A stretch of DNA of 64,000 nt from Buxus sempervirens (Eukaryota > Streptophyta > Magnoliopsida > Buxales > Buxaceae), in the NCBI GenBank assembly GCA_947561395.2, contig OX387192.1, forward strand, positions 13,614,221 through 13,678,220, read 5' to 3'. The notes under the pieces are model-generated. The model ran no database searches, had not been told where the DNA came from, and saw nothing but the letters and a program-made list of their open reading frames with translations. Positions 29,929 through 40,224 of the stretch are shown one piece after another (position 1 is the first letter of the stretch; the number at the start of each line of letters is the position of its first letter). Made by a program: the position numbers and the translations under genes.

Positions 29929-32909
29929 GAGTAAGCAACTGAATTTTGCAGGCTGTCAAGGCAAAGCTCAAGGAGTGGAGTAAGCAACTGAATTTTGCAG
30001 ATATTTCCATGAGGGTCCGTGAACTCAGGACACAACTTGCTGATGTACAGGTGAGGCTACATGATGACCCCCAAAGCCACGTACTGTTTCAACAAGAAAG
30101 TAACCTGAGACACCAGTTATCCGTTAGTCTTCAGTATGAGGAATCCCAGCTCAGACAGAAATCAAGAGTCCAATGGTTGGCGGAGGGAGATAGAAATTCA
30201 ACGTTTTTCCATAACTCCTTGGTCTCGAGAAGGGCAACAAATACAATCTCCTGCATCATGGATGATGAAGGTACAAAACTGGTTGATTCGATTGAAGTAT
30301 CTAACCATATTGTGCAGTATTTCCAGGGCATGCTAGGTACAGGTTCCATGGACAGCTCATTGACTATGCCTTCATTCCATTCTCGGGTATCTGATGACCA
30401 AGGTAGAGACTTGATGGCGGAGGTAACCGGTGAAGAGGTCAAAACCACTCTCTTCTCCTTGAAGAATGAAAAAGCTCCAGGGCCGGACGGATTTACTCCA
30501 GCGTTTTTCAAGGCAGGTTGAGACATCGTGGGGAGTGAGGTCGTGGAAGCAATCCTGAGTTTTTTTAAAGATGGGAAACTGCTGAAACAATGGAACACTT
30601 CGGCCATCACACTTGTGCCTAAATGCCACAATCCAAGTAAGGTATCTGAGTTTAGACCAATCTCGTGTGTCAATACACTGTACAAATGTATCTCCAAAAT
30701 TATAGCCAATCGGCTTAAACGGGTTGTTGGTGAACTTGTGGGTGATTATCAATCTGCCTTCATTCCTAGAAGAGGTAGTGCGGAGAATGTGCTCCTTACA
30801 CACGAATTGCTTCATAACTATCACTTGGATGGGCCTCACAGCAAGTGTGCTCTTAAGATTGACCTTCGTAAGGCCTATGATTCGGTCTCATGGGGTAGCA
30901 TTAAAGCAATGCTTCATGGAATGGGATTTCCTGATTTTTTGCTACTTTGATTATGGAGTGTATCTCCACTCCAGCATATTCGATTATGCTTAATGGCAGC
31001 CTTGTGGGGTTCTTTAAAGGAGCAAAGGGGTTGCGGCAGGGGGACCCCATATCGCCCTACTTGTTTGTGATGATGATGGAGGTTTTCAACAGGGTGCTGC
31101 TGCAGAATACATGCCAAGGATTTAAGCATCATTTTAAATGTGAAGCAATTGGGCTTAAGCTCTTGTGTTTTGCTGATGATCTCTTTATGTTCTCTGCAGC
31201 TGATAAGGTCTCCTTGGATTGTATAGTGAGAGCACTTGATGATTTTCATAACTTGACAGGTTTGGAAGTAAACAAACAAAAAAGCTTGATGTTTCTAAGT
31301 GGTGTCAGTGACAACCAGCAGAGAGAGTTGAGTACGCACATGGGGTTTTCTCTTGCGAAGCTGCCGGTGAAGTACCTTGGCTTGCCTCTTCTTACCTCCA
31401 AGCTTTCACGGAGGGATTGTGAGCCACTGGTCAACCAAGTTAAGGCAAGAACTCAATCGTGGAAAGGAAGGTGCCTTTCCTATGCAGGTAGACTCCTTCT
31501 TATTAAAGCAGTTCTCTTCTCTATTAAGGTTCATTGGTTGTCCACATTTATCATCCCCAAAGGTGTGATTAATGAGTTGGAAAAGATATGTAGAAGGTTT
31601 CTTTGGACAGGGCCACAGCTTAAGCAAAAAATGACCCCAATAAGCTGGGATATTGTTCGCATGCCACGGAAGGAGGGGGGTCTTGGGCTGTTCAATTTAT
31701 GCACATGGAACAAAGCTGCTATAATGAAGCATACGAACAAATTCCTCATGAGTCTTTGTGGGTTAGATGGGTGCACAAATTCCTCATAAAGGATCGTAAC
31801 TTCTGGACTCTTAACATCCCAACTAACTGTTCTTGGGCCTGGAGGAAGATTCTTAGAACAAGGCAAGTAATGATCCAACTGGTTAAGAAGAAGATCCGTA
31901 ATGGTAAGCTTACATCCTTGTGGTATGATAATTGGCACCCGGATGGACCGTTGTACACTGTATATGGGCAACGACTGATCTATGATTCAGGCCTTTCAAG
32001 GCAAGCAAAGGTGAGTAATATAATCACAGGTGATGATTGGGACCCTCTCATTGCTGCATCTCCGGACTTACTTGAGGTTTGGGCCAAACTTGATCACCTT
32101 CCAAAGCTAGTTGCTGATGGGGAGGATGTTATGACTTGGGTGCCTTCAAAATCAGGTATGTTTGAAATAAAAAGTGCCTACCAAAGCCTTCACAATCAAC
32201 GATCTACAGTGTTTTGGCATGATCTGGTATGGTTTCCAAATCACATTCCCAAACATGCCTTTAGCATGTGGTTAGCTATTAATCAAAGACTTCTTACTCG
32301 TGACCGATTGCGTAAGTTGGGAATTGTGCAACAAGCTACCTGTGTGCTTTGTCGGCAAAGTGATGAGTCGCACACACACTTATTCTTTGAGTGTGAGTAT
32401 GCTAAGCACATATGGAATGCTATTCTTCAGCTTAATTGTTTGAATAGGTCAAGCCGAACATGGATGGACGTAATTCAGTGGGCAGCATCAATTCAAGTGG
32501 GGCATGCCAAAGCCCGAGCGTTATTCAAGTTGTCCCTAGCAGCTATGGTGTACCATATATGGAGGGAAAGGAATAGCCGGATATTCAAGAATAGCTATAT
32601 GCCATGGCAAGTTGTGAAGGCAAGGGTAACTTCAGATGTATGTGTCAAAGCAAATATGGAGAGGGTAAGTATACCGGATTCACCTATCCATAGGCAACTT
32701 GTAAGTAACTGGAATTTACGATGGGAGCTTCTACGCTAGACAGCTGTCTCCACATTCTTTGTGGTAGAGTGCTTTAGAGATTGTACTTTGGCTACTAGTG
32801 TGGGCTTTGTTAGCCCTTGTATGGGTTCTTTTGTTGTTCTCATTTTGTTTCGTTCATCATTGTAAATATCTTTTTATTAATATCACTTGGACTTACCTTC
32901 CAAAAAAAA
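29929..32909 (+). mobile_element. LINE L, 5'-truncated, inserted in LINE K on the opposite strand
   Basis: Plus-strand copy from the ORF2 linker to 3' UTR 32740-32901 (ATTAATATCACTTGGACTTACCTTCC in two parts around 32876-32901) and poly(A) 32902-32910. A 16-bp TSD (the first A is shared with the tail) flanks it. The first 27 bases are duplicated at the 5' junction (see findings). It is close to LINE H (QLRQKSRVQWLAEGD, FSAADKVSLDCIVRALDDFH). Confidence 0.92.
29946..32739 (+). pseudogene. LINE L ORF2 fragment, three lesions
   Basis: Encodes linker, RT and zf-RVT: EKAPGPDGFTPAFFK, LKIDLRKAYDSVSW, GLRQGDPISPYLFVMMMEVF, CFADDLFMFSAADK, CVLCRQSDESHTHLFFEC, ending HRQLVSNWNLRWELLR. A TGA at 30519-30521 replaces the conserved Trp before DIVG. 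A frameshift near 30945 follows MGFPDF. A small deletion with frameshift near 31730 removes part of KHTWRMLTSHDSLW. Confidence 0.9.
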
Positions 32910-32925
32910 ATCTCCTTTAAAAGTG
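32910..32925. repeat. Target-site duplication of LINE L, right copy
   Basis: ATCTCCTTTAAAAGTG after the A tract. Confidence 0.9.
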
Positions 32926-34109
32926 CCTGGTTCGAGATTTTTTGACCTTCATCATTGTACAAACAAAGGATAGAATTTGCTGATCTCCTTGCAATAAGGG
33001 TGTTGTAAAAGTAATTAGAATTCTGATCTCCTTCCTTGAGCCATTGTACTCTCGACTTGGCTCTCAGTTGGGCTTCTTCAATCCTCATAGCTGGAGCAAG
33101 TTCAGATCTTATTTGGTTCTCCTTCCTTGCATAGTCAACATTACCTGGGGAGTCATGAAGCTGCCTTTGACAAGTAGCAAGCTGGTTCTGTAGGTCCCTG
33201 ACTTTAAGGGTAATGTTCTTGAAGTTCTTTTGCTTACTCCATTCTCTAAACTTAGCTTTAACAGCCTGGAGTTTCTTAACAACTCTAAACATTGGACTAC
33301 CTGAAACACGAGTTTGCCAAGCCTCTGCCACTATGGAATTGAAGTCCTCATGAAGAACCCAATGATTGAAGAATCTAAACGGCTTTCTTCCTTCTCTCCA
33401 TGGGGGAAAAAGAGTTATCACAATGGGACTATGATCAGACATGCCCGGTGATCTGAATTCAGCTTCTGATAGATCAAATTCCTGAAGCCAACTTGCATTA
33501 GAGAGAACTCTATCTAACTTGCATGATATTCTTTTGCTTCCTTCACTTCTATTGCTCCAAGTATAGGAGAAAACCTTTGGCCTTAAGATCAGAAATTTCA
33601 CATGCATCGATGAGATTGTTAAACTCAGCAACGGCTCTAGAGTTAATTTGCCTGCCTCCCATCTTTTCAGCAGCACTTCGAACATAATTAAAGTCACCCA
33701 TCAACAGCCATGGTAATCTTGTGTTCCAACTTTGAAGATCAGCCCATAAATTGCCACGTTCATTTGGGTCATTGGAAGCATATATAAATGAAATGAAGGC
33801 ACTTTTCTTTATTTGGAAAAATTCCACATGACAATGAATGAGTTGGTCTGAAGAGAAAAGCTTGGTTACCCTGACCAAATTAGGTTGATACAGCAGCCAT
33901 ATACGCCCCTTCAATGCATGAGAATAGTTTGTTATAAGATTCCATTGTGGGCAGATCAGGCTCTTTATGAACATGGAATTAACCTCTCTTACTTTAGTCT
34001 CTGTCAAGCAAAGTAAACTCAGATTCTGGTCGGATATCAATTCCTTGATCTCCGATTGTTTTGCGGCGTCATTTAGGCCCCTAATATTCCATGTGGAAAA
34101 ATTAATCAT
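32926..34109 (-). pseudogene. LINE K ORF2 N-terminus (endonuclease and linker)
   Basis: Starts MINFSTWNIRGLNDAAKQ at 34109 with CLTETKVREVN and GDFNYVRSAAEKMGG. A frameshift near 33560 moves the frame to 32840-33697, which carries SNRSEGSKRISCKLDRVL, MSDHSPIVITLF and the linker AQLRAKSRVQWLKEGDQNSN. The start overlaps a TGA as ATGA (34106-34109), although K's ORF1 is itself broken. Confidence 0.87.
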
Positions 34110-35816
34110 AAGTGGGATTGGATGACTCCCCCACCCCCCAGGCTCCCTACCAAGCCAATATTAGCATTGCATTTTTTTGCAGCCCGCATAGCAACTTCAT
34201 CTACTAGAATCTTCTTTTTGTTTTTCCTTTTTTCTTTCTTCTTAGAAGAAGAAGTGTGGGGCTCTTCACTTGCTTCAGTGTGGGGCTCTTCACTTGCTTC
34301 AGAGGATAAGGAACCAAGGACATTGAATTTGTTAGGCCGCTCAACATTATTTCAAGTCATGGGATTACCTCCGCCTTCAGTAAAGTCAGATTGTTCACAT
34401 ACATGATGATGAACAGTAGGTGAGCCAGGCATAGCAATAACAAGGTTCTCTTCCACTGCTGTAGGGACATCAAATGATGAGCTAAGAGCTGGAGTTTCTT
34501 TGGGATCAAGAGAAGATAGAGCAACCGGGTTTCCTTCAGGTGGTGTGGCAGCAACTACAACCTCCTTACCTTTGGCATTAATCGTCCTCCACTCATTTTC
34601 ATTCGGTTGGGATTGTTGTGCAACGACCTCCTCCAATTGAAGATTCTGATGGGTATGATTATCCTCCATAACTTGTGGTGTTTTCTAATGGGTATGATTA
34701 TCCTCCATTACAATTCTCCTCCCAGTAGGAATCCATATCTGTGGTGTTTTCTGACATTGTGCTTTTGAGTGGCAGAACACTTTACAAGTGTTACATTTGC
34801 TGGGTTTCCAGGGGTATTCAATATCAATTCGTAGTTCAACATCATCGCTTCTATCACTTGCTTTTAGGTAGACACACTCTGGAAAGGAGCAATCAATGTC
34901 TGCTTCTATACATACTCTTGCATAGTGTAGCTTCATTTGCTTCTCAGTCATTTCATCTAAGCAAAGGGGTCTTCCCACCCCACTAGCAATACAACTTAGA
35001 CCAAGTAGAGTCCAAAACTCCATGGGAACATTGAAGAGTTTGATCCAGTTAGGCACTTTGCAGAGTTTGGATTTAATGAGTTGCATATTCGGTTCCCACT
35101 ACTTAAGGATGAGGAGTCTCCCTGCAAGGTGCCAGGGACCACCTTGAAGAGCTTTTTCTTTTGCATGCATGGAAGATAAGCTAAAGATGAAGAATCCATT
35201 TCCAGCATCAGAAGTTTGAACATGGCCTAACTTGCTCTAGATACGGTTGACTAAGCTACTAACAACAGATACAGGAAGCTTCTTGTCTAAGAAGTGTCCA
35301 ACCAAGCTAGATTCCCAGAGTTTGAGGCCTTCTTCAGCAACCCCAGCTGGAGGGCAAATGAGCACTTTGCCGTCCTTGCAAAAATTGGAGTTTTTGTTTA
35401 CTGGAAGTGGAAGAGGAGAATAAGGATGTCCAAGGCTTTGCCACGTTATCAGAAGTGGCAGGGACACTTGGAGACAGCAGCAAGGGTGCATCTCCCTCAA
35501 GACGAGAGGTTGGTAGTCCAGGAGACTGAGCTGGAGCAGGGGACAGGCCTGGAGACTGTGGCCTGGAGACTGTGGATGGGCAGAGACCTGGAGGGCAAGC
35601 AGCAGGTGGGCAGGTCTCAGGATTGGCAGGCTAACCAGGATGCACAGGAGAGGCTGAGGAAGTCATCGGCTGTTCAAGGATTTCAGAAGGGGCCTCAGAA
35701 CGGTCAGAACGGACAGAGCAGGTCCTAGGTTGACCAAGAGGCGGGAAGTTCGAATTTTGCATGTTCAAGCAGCAGCTGCCGCCGAGAAGTGCAGAGCCGG
35801 CTGCCGGAGATGCCAT
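34110..35816 (-). pseudogene. LINE K ORF1, fragmented
   Basis: Pieces in several frames: N-terminus with NSNFPPLGQPR (35631-35816), DUF4283-like start with LVGHFLDKKLPVSVVSSLVN (35237-35400), KVPNWIKLFNVPMEFW, RVCIEADIDCSF and a knuckle CNTCKVFCHSKAQC (34685-35086, the usual GH is CH), and the C-terminal tail (34110-34669). Several frameshifts and TAG codons (near 35100 and 35238) inactivate it. A local duplication lies at 34650-34751. Confidence 0.8.
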
Positions 35817-36155
35817 GGCCAGAGAACACCAAACTTCCGAGAGTTTTGCAAGGCACGGTCCGCATGAACCGGCACTCAGATCACGAACACAGCAGTACCA
35901 GAGCTCATATCACGAATGAAGCACGACCAAATCACGACCAAAACACTAATAAATCACGAACAAATCACGACCAAATCACAAACACAGCAGAAAAACAAAT
36001 CGCAAACACAGCAGAAAAACGACTGCAAATAGTCACACACCCAGCACCCAAGTCACGAACCCAGCACACAAGTCACGCATCCAGAAAACAAATCACGAAC
36101 ACAGCTACGCGAACGAACGCGGGCAGCACGAACGATAATCCCAGATCTTGCTCAC
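35817..36155 (-). promoter_or_regulatory. LINE K 5' UTR
   Basis: About 340 bp dominated by ATCACGAAC and ATCACGACC words (sense GTTCGTGAT, GGTCGTGAT), densest at 35878-36110. The outer end reads, in sense, GAGCAAGATCTGG, close to the GAGCAACATCTGGCG found twice near the 5' end of M (38690-38760). This supports a shared 5' terminus. Promoter role inferred. Confidence 0.55.
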
Positions 36156-36391
36156 GGTTTACCAATTCCACTGGCAATGAAGCTAAGACCCTCCGGGGTA
36201 CAGTCATAGTTGGTAATAAGTTCCCAATGATGAGATATCAAGTTCTTGACAAGCTGAGCATTCACCTGTCTCACCTTGGTTTCAACAATAGCTAACGCAC
36301 TAAGCTTTTTTATTGTTATAAGATTCCTTATCTCACACTATTTGTCAGGGTTGTTCAAACCCCTAATGTTCCACATTGCTATATTAATCAT
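36156..36391 (-). pseudogene. LINE M ORF2 N-terminal stub plus a displaced ORF1 fragment
   Basis: From the ATG at 36391 the frame reads MINIAMWNIRGLNNPDK, a TAG, then IVETKVRQVNAQLVKNLIS and ELITNYDC (endonuclease N-terminus, about 64 codons). It continues directly into TPEGLSFIASGIGKP, a piece that belongs in ORF1, at about 36157-36203, and then LINE K's 5' UTR. The ORF1 piece is out of place. The start overlaps a TGA as ATGA (36388-36391). Confidence 0.7.
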
Positions 36392-38255
36392 GAGAAAGTG
36401 CTTAGCTCCCGTCCTTGCTCAGAACTGAGTCAACATGTTTGCATGCTTCATTGCTATCTCATCGACCAAAAGCTATTTCTTTCTCTTATGCTTCTTCTTG
36501 GATGATGATTTGGAGGATGCATTGCCTTTATACGACTGCTGTAACTGCTCACGCAAATCAAATCTGTTTGGGGTTACTAAAATGGGGTCATGGGCTTCTG
36601 GAGATGCAACCGCAATTGGCATTGGTTCAGGTGAGAGATCAACACAATTTCCATCATTAACTTGTTGGATTAAAGGCTCCATAACGTGCTGCTGGTCCAT
36701 GGAATTGCTAGACTCGCCCCTATGAAGGGGCACTTCAGGTGGAGTAGTAGAGGTTTGATGTTGAAGTTCATTGGATGCATATTCATTGGATGCATTTGAC
36801 AACAGGGAGAACTTGTTATGACCAATAGGGGATGCATTGGATTCATGCTCTCCATGCACCCCTTGCACCATAGAGTCTTCTGCCTGGTCCATGGGAACCC
36901 CACTACTGCTAGGGGTTACGTAATTGTGGCCCATATCAACATCAACATCAACAATTGACTTGAAACTCAACTCAGAATTATCCTCACTCACGGCCACCTC
37001 CTTGCCTTTGTGTATGCGTTTCCATTGATCACTAGATCCACATTCCTTCTCGCCAATGGGGAAGTCTCCACCTATGGAAGCCTCACAATTAGGTGCTGTC
37101 TCCTTCTCACCATTAGGATTATCTAAGTCTCCATCGAAATAGCTTTCAGGTATTTCAGCAAGCGAGTTAAAGACTTTTCCAGTAGGTTTCCAGGTTCTAG
37201 CTCTAACTCGACTACATCGTCCTTCAACATGGCCGAACACCTTGCATACAGAACACCTGGTGGGCCTCCAAGCATATTCAACCTTAATGTCACAAGATAG
37301 GAAATTTCCGGACCCATATTGCATGTGAATTTTGTCTGGGATCGAACATGTGGTATCGATCTCCACACACACGAGCAAACCCCAGCTTTGCCCTTCTCTC
37401 AGTCGGTTCGTCCAGAAAGAGCGGCTTCCCCACTCCACTAGCAATGAAGCTCAGCCCTCTTGGTGTCCATAACTCAAGTGGTACGTTGAAAAGCTTTATC
37501 CAGATGGGAATAGAGGAGAGTTGGGATCTCTCAAGGACAAGGTTGGGTTCCCATTCTCTAGTGATTAAAAGCCGCCCAGCCATATACCATGGCCCCTGCA
37601 GCAGGACCTTCTCTCTAACCTGAGAATCCGGAAATCTGAATAAGAAGAAGCCATTGTCAATGCTCATGACGTCAACATTGCCCCACAACTTTCCTGCGAG
37701 GGACCTAACCACATTGAAGGGGAGGTTCTTATCCAAGAAATACCCGACAATGCAGTCTTTCCACAGCTGATAACCTTCGTCCACAACTTCTTGAGGAGGA
37801 CAGACAGTGACATTACCATCAATGACCATAGGAGCATGAAATGTGAGCTTGGTTCTAGTAGCTGCAGCACTCCCAAAGAGGTCAGTCCAGTTCTTTCTCA
37901 AACTAGAAGTTCTGCCATGCCCAGCTTCCATGCTAACAAATGGTCTAACCCCTCCGATGTCAACTGAGAAATGAGCAGCAGCCGCATCAGCAGGAACGAC
38001 AGACGAGCCTGCATGAACTGTACCAAGGCAGCTGCCTTCTGACATATCAGGTCGCCCCCTCCTCTCCTTGCACAATGGAGGGAAATCCAATTCAAAGTTT
38101 GGGTTGGGTCCAAGAGAATCGGCCTGTCCATTTGATACCCGAGACCCACCTTCATCACGACCCGAAGCACTGAAAGCGGCACCCCTGCTGGAACCACCTC
38201 CAAGCGCCTGTTCCGAGCCGGAGGCCAATCGTACATCAGCTCCGAGAGCCTCCAT
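36388..38255 (-). pseudogene. LINE M ORF1, one frameshift and one nonsense
   Basis: Likely start Met at 38255 (MEALGADVRLASGSEQ); an upstream in-frame Met at 38381 lies in the leader. Landmarks: NWTDLFGSAAATRTKLTF, IVGYFLDKNLPFNVVRSLAG, GPWYMAGRLLITREWEPN, IPIWIKLFNVPLELW, LSFIASGVGKPLFLDE. A frameshift near 37370 in a CA-rich stretch precedes VCVEIDTTCS and the knuckle CSVCKVFGHVEGRC. A TAG at 36473 interrupts the basic patch KKKHKRKK/LLVDEIAMKH. It is closest to LINE A ORF1. Confidence 0.85.
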
Positions 38256-38810
38256 TGTCAAAGCATACTTCACAACAGGTCCAACGAAGCAGGAACACGC
38301 TCTTAGAGAGCCTGGGATGAGCCTCGGCCAGACCAACGAGTAGCACGAACAGAAGTCCTTCGCGAACACGGGCACTGGCACTTCACTCCCGGAACTTCTT
38401 CACGAACAGACAGAGCACCTTCAAACCACGAACAAACCAAGCCACAGCACAGCATGAGCCAGAACACCACGAGCGAAAACCAAGCCACAGCACACCACGA
38501 GCAAACCTCGAGCCACAGTACACCACGAGCAAACCACGAACCAGAACACCACGAGCAAACCAAGCCACACGAACAGAAGATAACGAGCACCACGAATGAT
38601 ACAGCACACAATCTTGACAAAGTCATGAACAGAAGATAACGAGCACCATGAACAATACCAAAGCCCACGAATGATACAACAAGCTCACGAACACTGCTCA
38701 CGAATGAAAGCTTCTCGCCAGATGTTGCTCAAAAACAACGCCAGATGTTGCTCACGATCAGGAACACGGGGTGCTGCTTCCGCCTCCAGATCAAAGAATG
38801 GGAGCCAAAC
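38256..38810 (-). promoter_or_regulatory. LINE M 5' UTR
   Basis: Non-coding, rich in CACGAAC/CACGAGC words. A ~67-bp direct repeat beginning GAACAGAAGATAACGAGCAC occurs at about 38570 and 38628, and GCCAGATGTTGCTCA occurs twice at about 38717-38755. Boundary with the SINE-like sequence on the right is approximate. Confidence 0.55.
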
Positions 38811-38986
38811 CTTACACTCGAAAAATCTCAAAACCATAATTTAAGAAAGAATTGATAGCGGTTAAAAGGTTTTGAACCTAAGACCTTGGAGGGAGCACAC
38901 CCCAAGGCCCAAAGTATTGACCACCAGACTAACCCTTTGGGGTTAAAACAAAATCTTTTCCATTGGAGGGAGCACACCCCAAGACC
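38811..38986 (-). mobile_element. tRNA-derived SINE-like sequence in the gypsy RT
   Basis: On the minus strand an A-box-like GGTTAGTCTGGTGGTC (38919-38934) is followed by a B-box AGGTTCAAAACC (38869-38880), 40-50 bp apart, which is a pol III tRNA-type promoter layout. It breaks the gypsy reading frame after VLVENTG. The segment TTGGAGGGAGCACACCCCAAG (plus strand) occurs at 38886-38906 and again at 38963-38983, so part of the SINE is duplicated at its 5' side. No poly(A) or clear TSD; the left limit is uncertain because LINE M's 5' end adjoins. Confidence 0.6.
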
Positions 38987-39292
38987 CGTGTTTTCCACTA
39001 ACACGTCAATGTGCGGCAATGGGAAGTCATCCTTTGGACTTGCCTTGTTCAGATTCCTGTAATCAACACACATCTTGACCTTGCCGTCTTTCTTGGGAAC
39101 CGGCACGATGTTTGCTAGACATTCTGGATAATCCGTCACTTGCAAGAACCCAGCTTTAAATTGTTTAGTGACCTCTTCCTTGATCTTTAGGGCCCACTCT
39201 GGTTTCATACGTCTGAGTTTTTGCTTCACAGGTGTGGCCTCAGACTTTATTGGTAATCGATGTACAACCAAGTCCGTGTCTAACCCAGGCAT
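38987..39292 (-). pseudogene. Gypsy RT, N-terminal part
   Basis: Encodes MPGLDTDLVVHRLPIKSEA, KPEWALKIKEEVTKQFKAGF, NIVPVPKKDGKVKMCVDYRN and DDFPLPHIDVLVENTG, the first RT blocks of Ogre/Tat-type gypsy pol. ANIVPVPKKDGK and VDYRNLNKASPKDDF are highly characteristic. It ends at the SINE-like insertion before the catalytic YxDD block, so the polymerase is incomplete. Confidence 0.88.
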
Positions 39293-40056
39293 ATCCTCGT
39301 ATAACCATTAAAACACGTCAAAATAAGACTTAAGAAAATCAAATATCTGATTTTTCAGTAATTGTGATAGCTTTTTACCAATTTGGAGAATCTTTGGTTG
39401 TGCTTCTTCACCTATATTAATGGGTTCAGTTTCCTCAATATTGGCCTGGAGACCCTTTTCGTGTCTTTCCAAAGCAAATTGAATTTCAGGTGGGGTCTCC
39501 CATGATTTGTCGTCGTCCTCAAGCTCAAATAGCTCATGGAGGACGAATTCCGAATCATCTAGCAGCGATGGGCAGGTGCCGCAGTCTGACTCCTGTTGAG
39601 AACTGTGCACCGACTCATGCTTTTCTTCTATTATTGATTCTTTAATTGAATTTTCAATTTCTTTTTGCTCAGTTATGGCAACCTGATTATCTATCTCGTG
39701 CCCCAGACCCTTCGGGTGTGCATCGAGATTGATAGTAAGGTTGTGAGATTTTGTTTGTTTGTTTGCACAATTAAAAGTAGAAATAGGCAAGTACTCAAAA
39801 GACTTCATGCATCTATTGAAAAGTGCATTGATATCTACAACAGGAATTTCAGAAGTGGAGGAAACCCCCTTTAGGAGATCGGCCTTGCTGATGGCGAGAG
39901 GCGCCAAGCTCCAATTCAGTTGTGAATAGTTCTCCTGGTTGATAGCAATCACTTCTTCTAGCTCTCCAATTTGAACCATGCTGACATCACTGTCGGACGA
40001 GATGCAGATGTGGTCATGAGCCTTACCCTTCTCTGACTTATTCTGGCTTTGCTCTG
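39293..40056 (-). pseudogene. Gypsy pol, protease-RT linker
   Basis: Open from 39979 to 39308 (223 codons): acidic, ending in QIGKKLSQLLKNQIFDFLKSYFDVF, the usual lead-in to the RT domain, with a TAA at 39308 separating it from the RT frame. The upstream part to 40056 continues to the TSD of LINE N. It belongs to the same polyprotein as the protease at 42958. Confidence 0.7.
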
Positions 40057-40068
40057 ATCTAGAAACAT
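40057..40068. repeat. Target-site duplication of LINE N, left copy
   Basis: ATCTAGAAACAT, repeated at 41993-42004. Confidence 0.88.
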
Positions 40069-40206
40069 TTTTTTTTTGGGATGGTAAGCCAAAAAGTATA
40101 TTAATGATAAAAAAGGATGTACTATGAAGAATTCAACGGGGGGAGAGCCCCTCACAAATAAAAAGAAGAAACATGTGGCTACATTTCATGCACGCATGCT
40201 GCCACC

Positions 40207-40224
40207 AAAACCTGTAATGACCAT
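40207..40224. repeat. Target-site duplication of LINE O, left copy
   Basis: AAAACCTGTAATGACCAT, repeated at 41045-41062. Confidence 0.92.

Larger units (their letters stand above)
24361..36155 (-). mobile_element. LINE K, full-length at 5' end, split by LINEs J and L, 3' UTR lost
   Basis: Reassembled from 36155-32926, 29912-29033 and 25904-24361 using the TSDs of the two insertions. Order in sense is 5' UTR, ORF1, ORF2. Many frameshifts make it one of the older elements. It lies in or against LINE M ORF2 on its right and is cut at its stop codon on its left. Confidence 0.85.
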
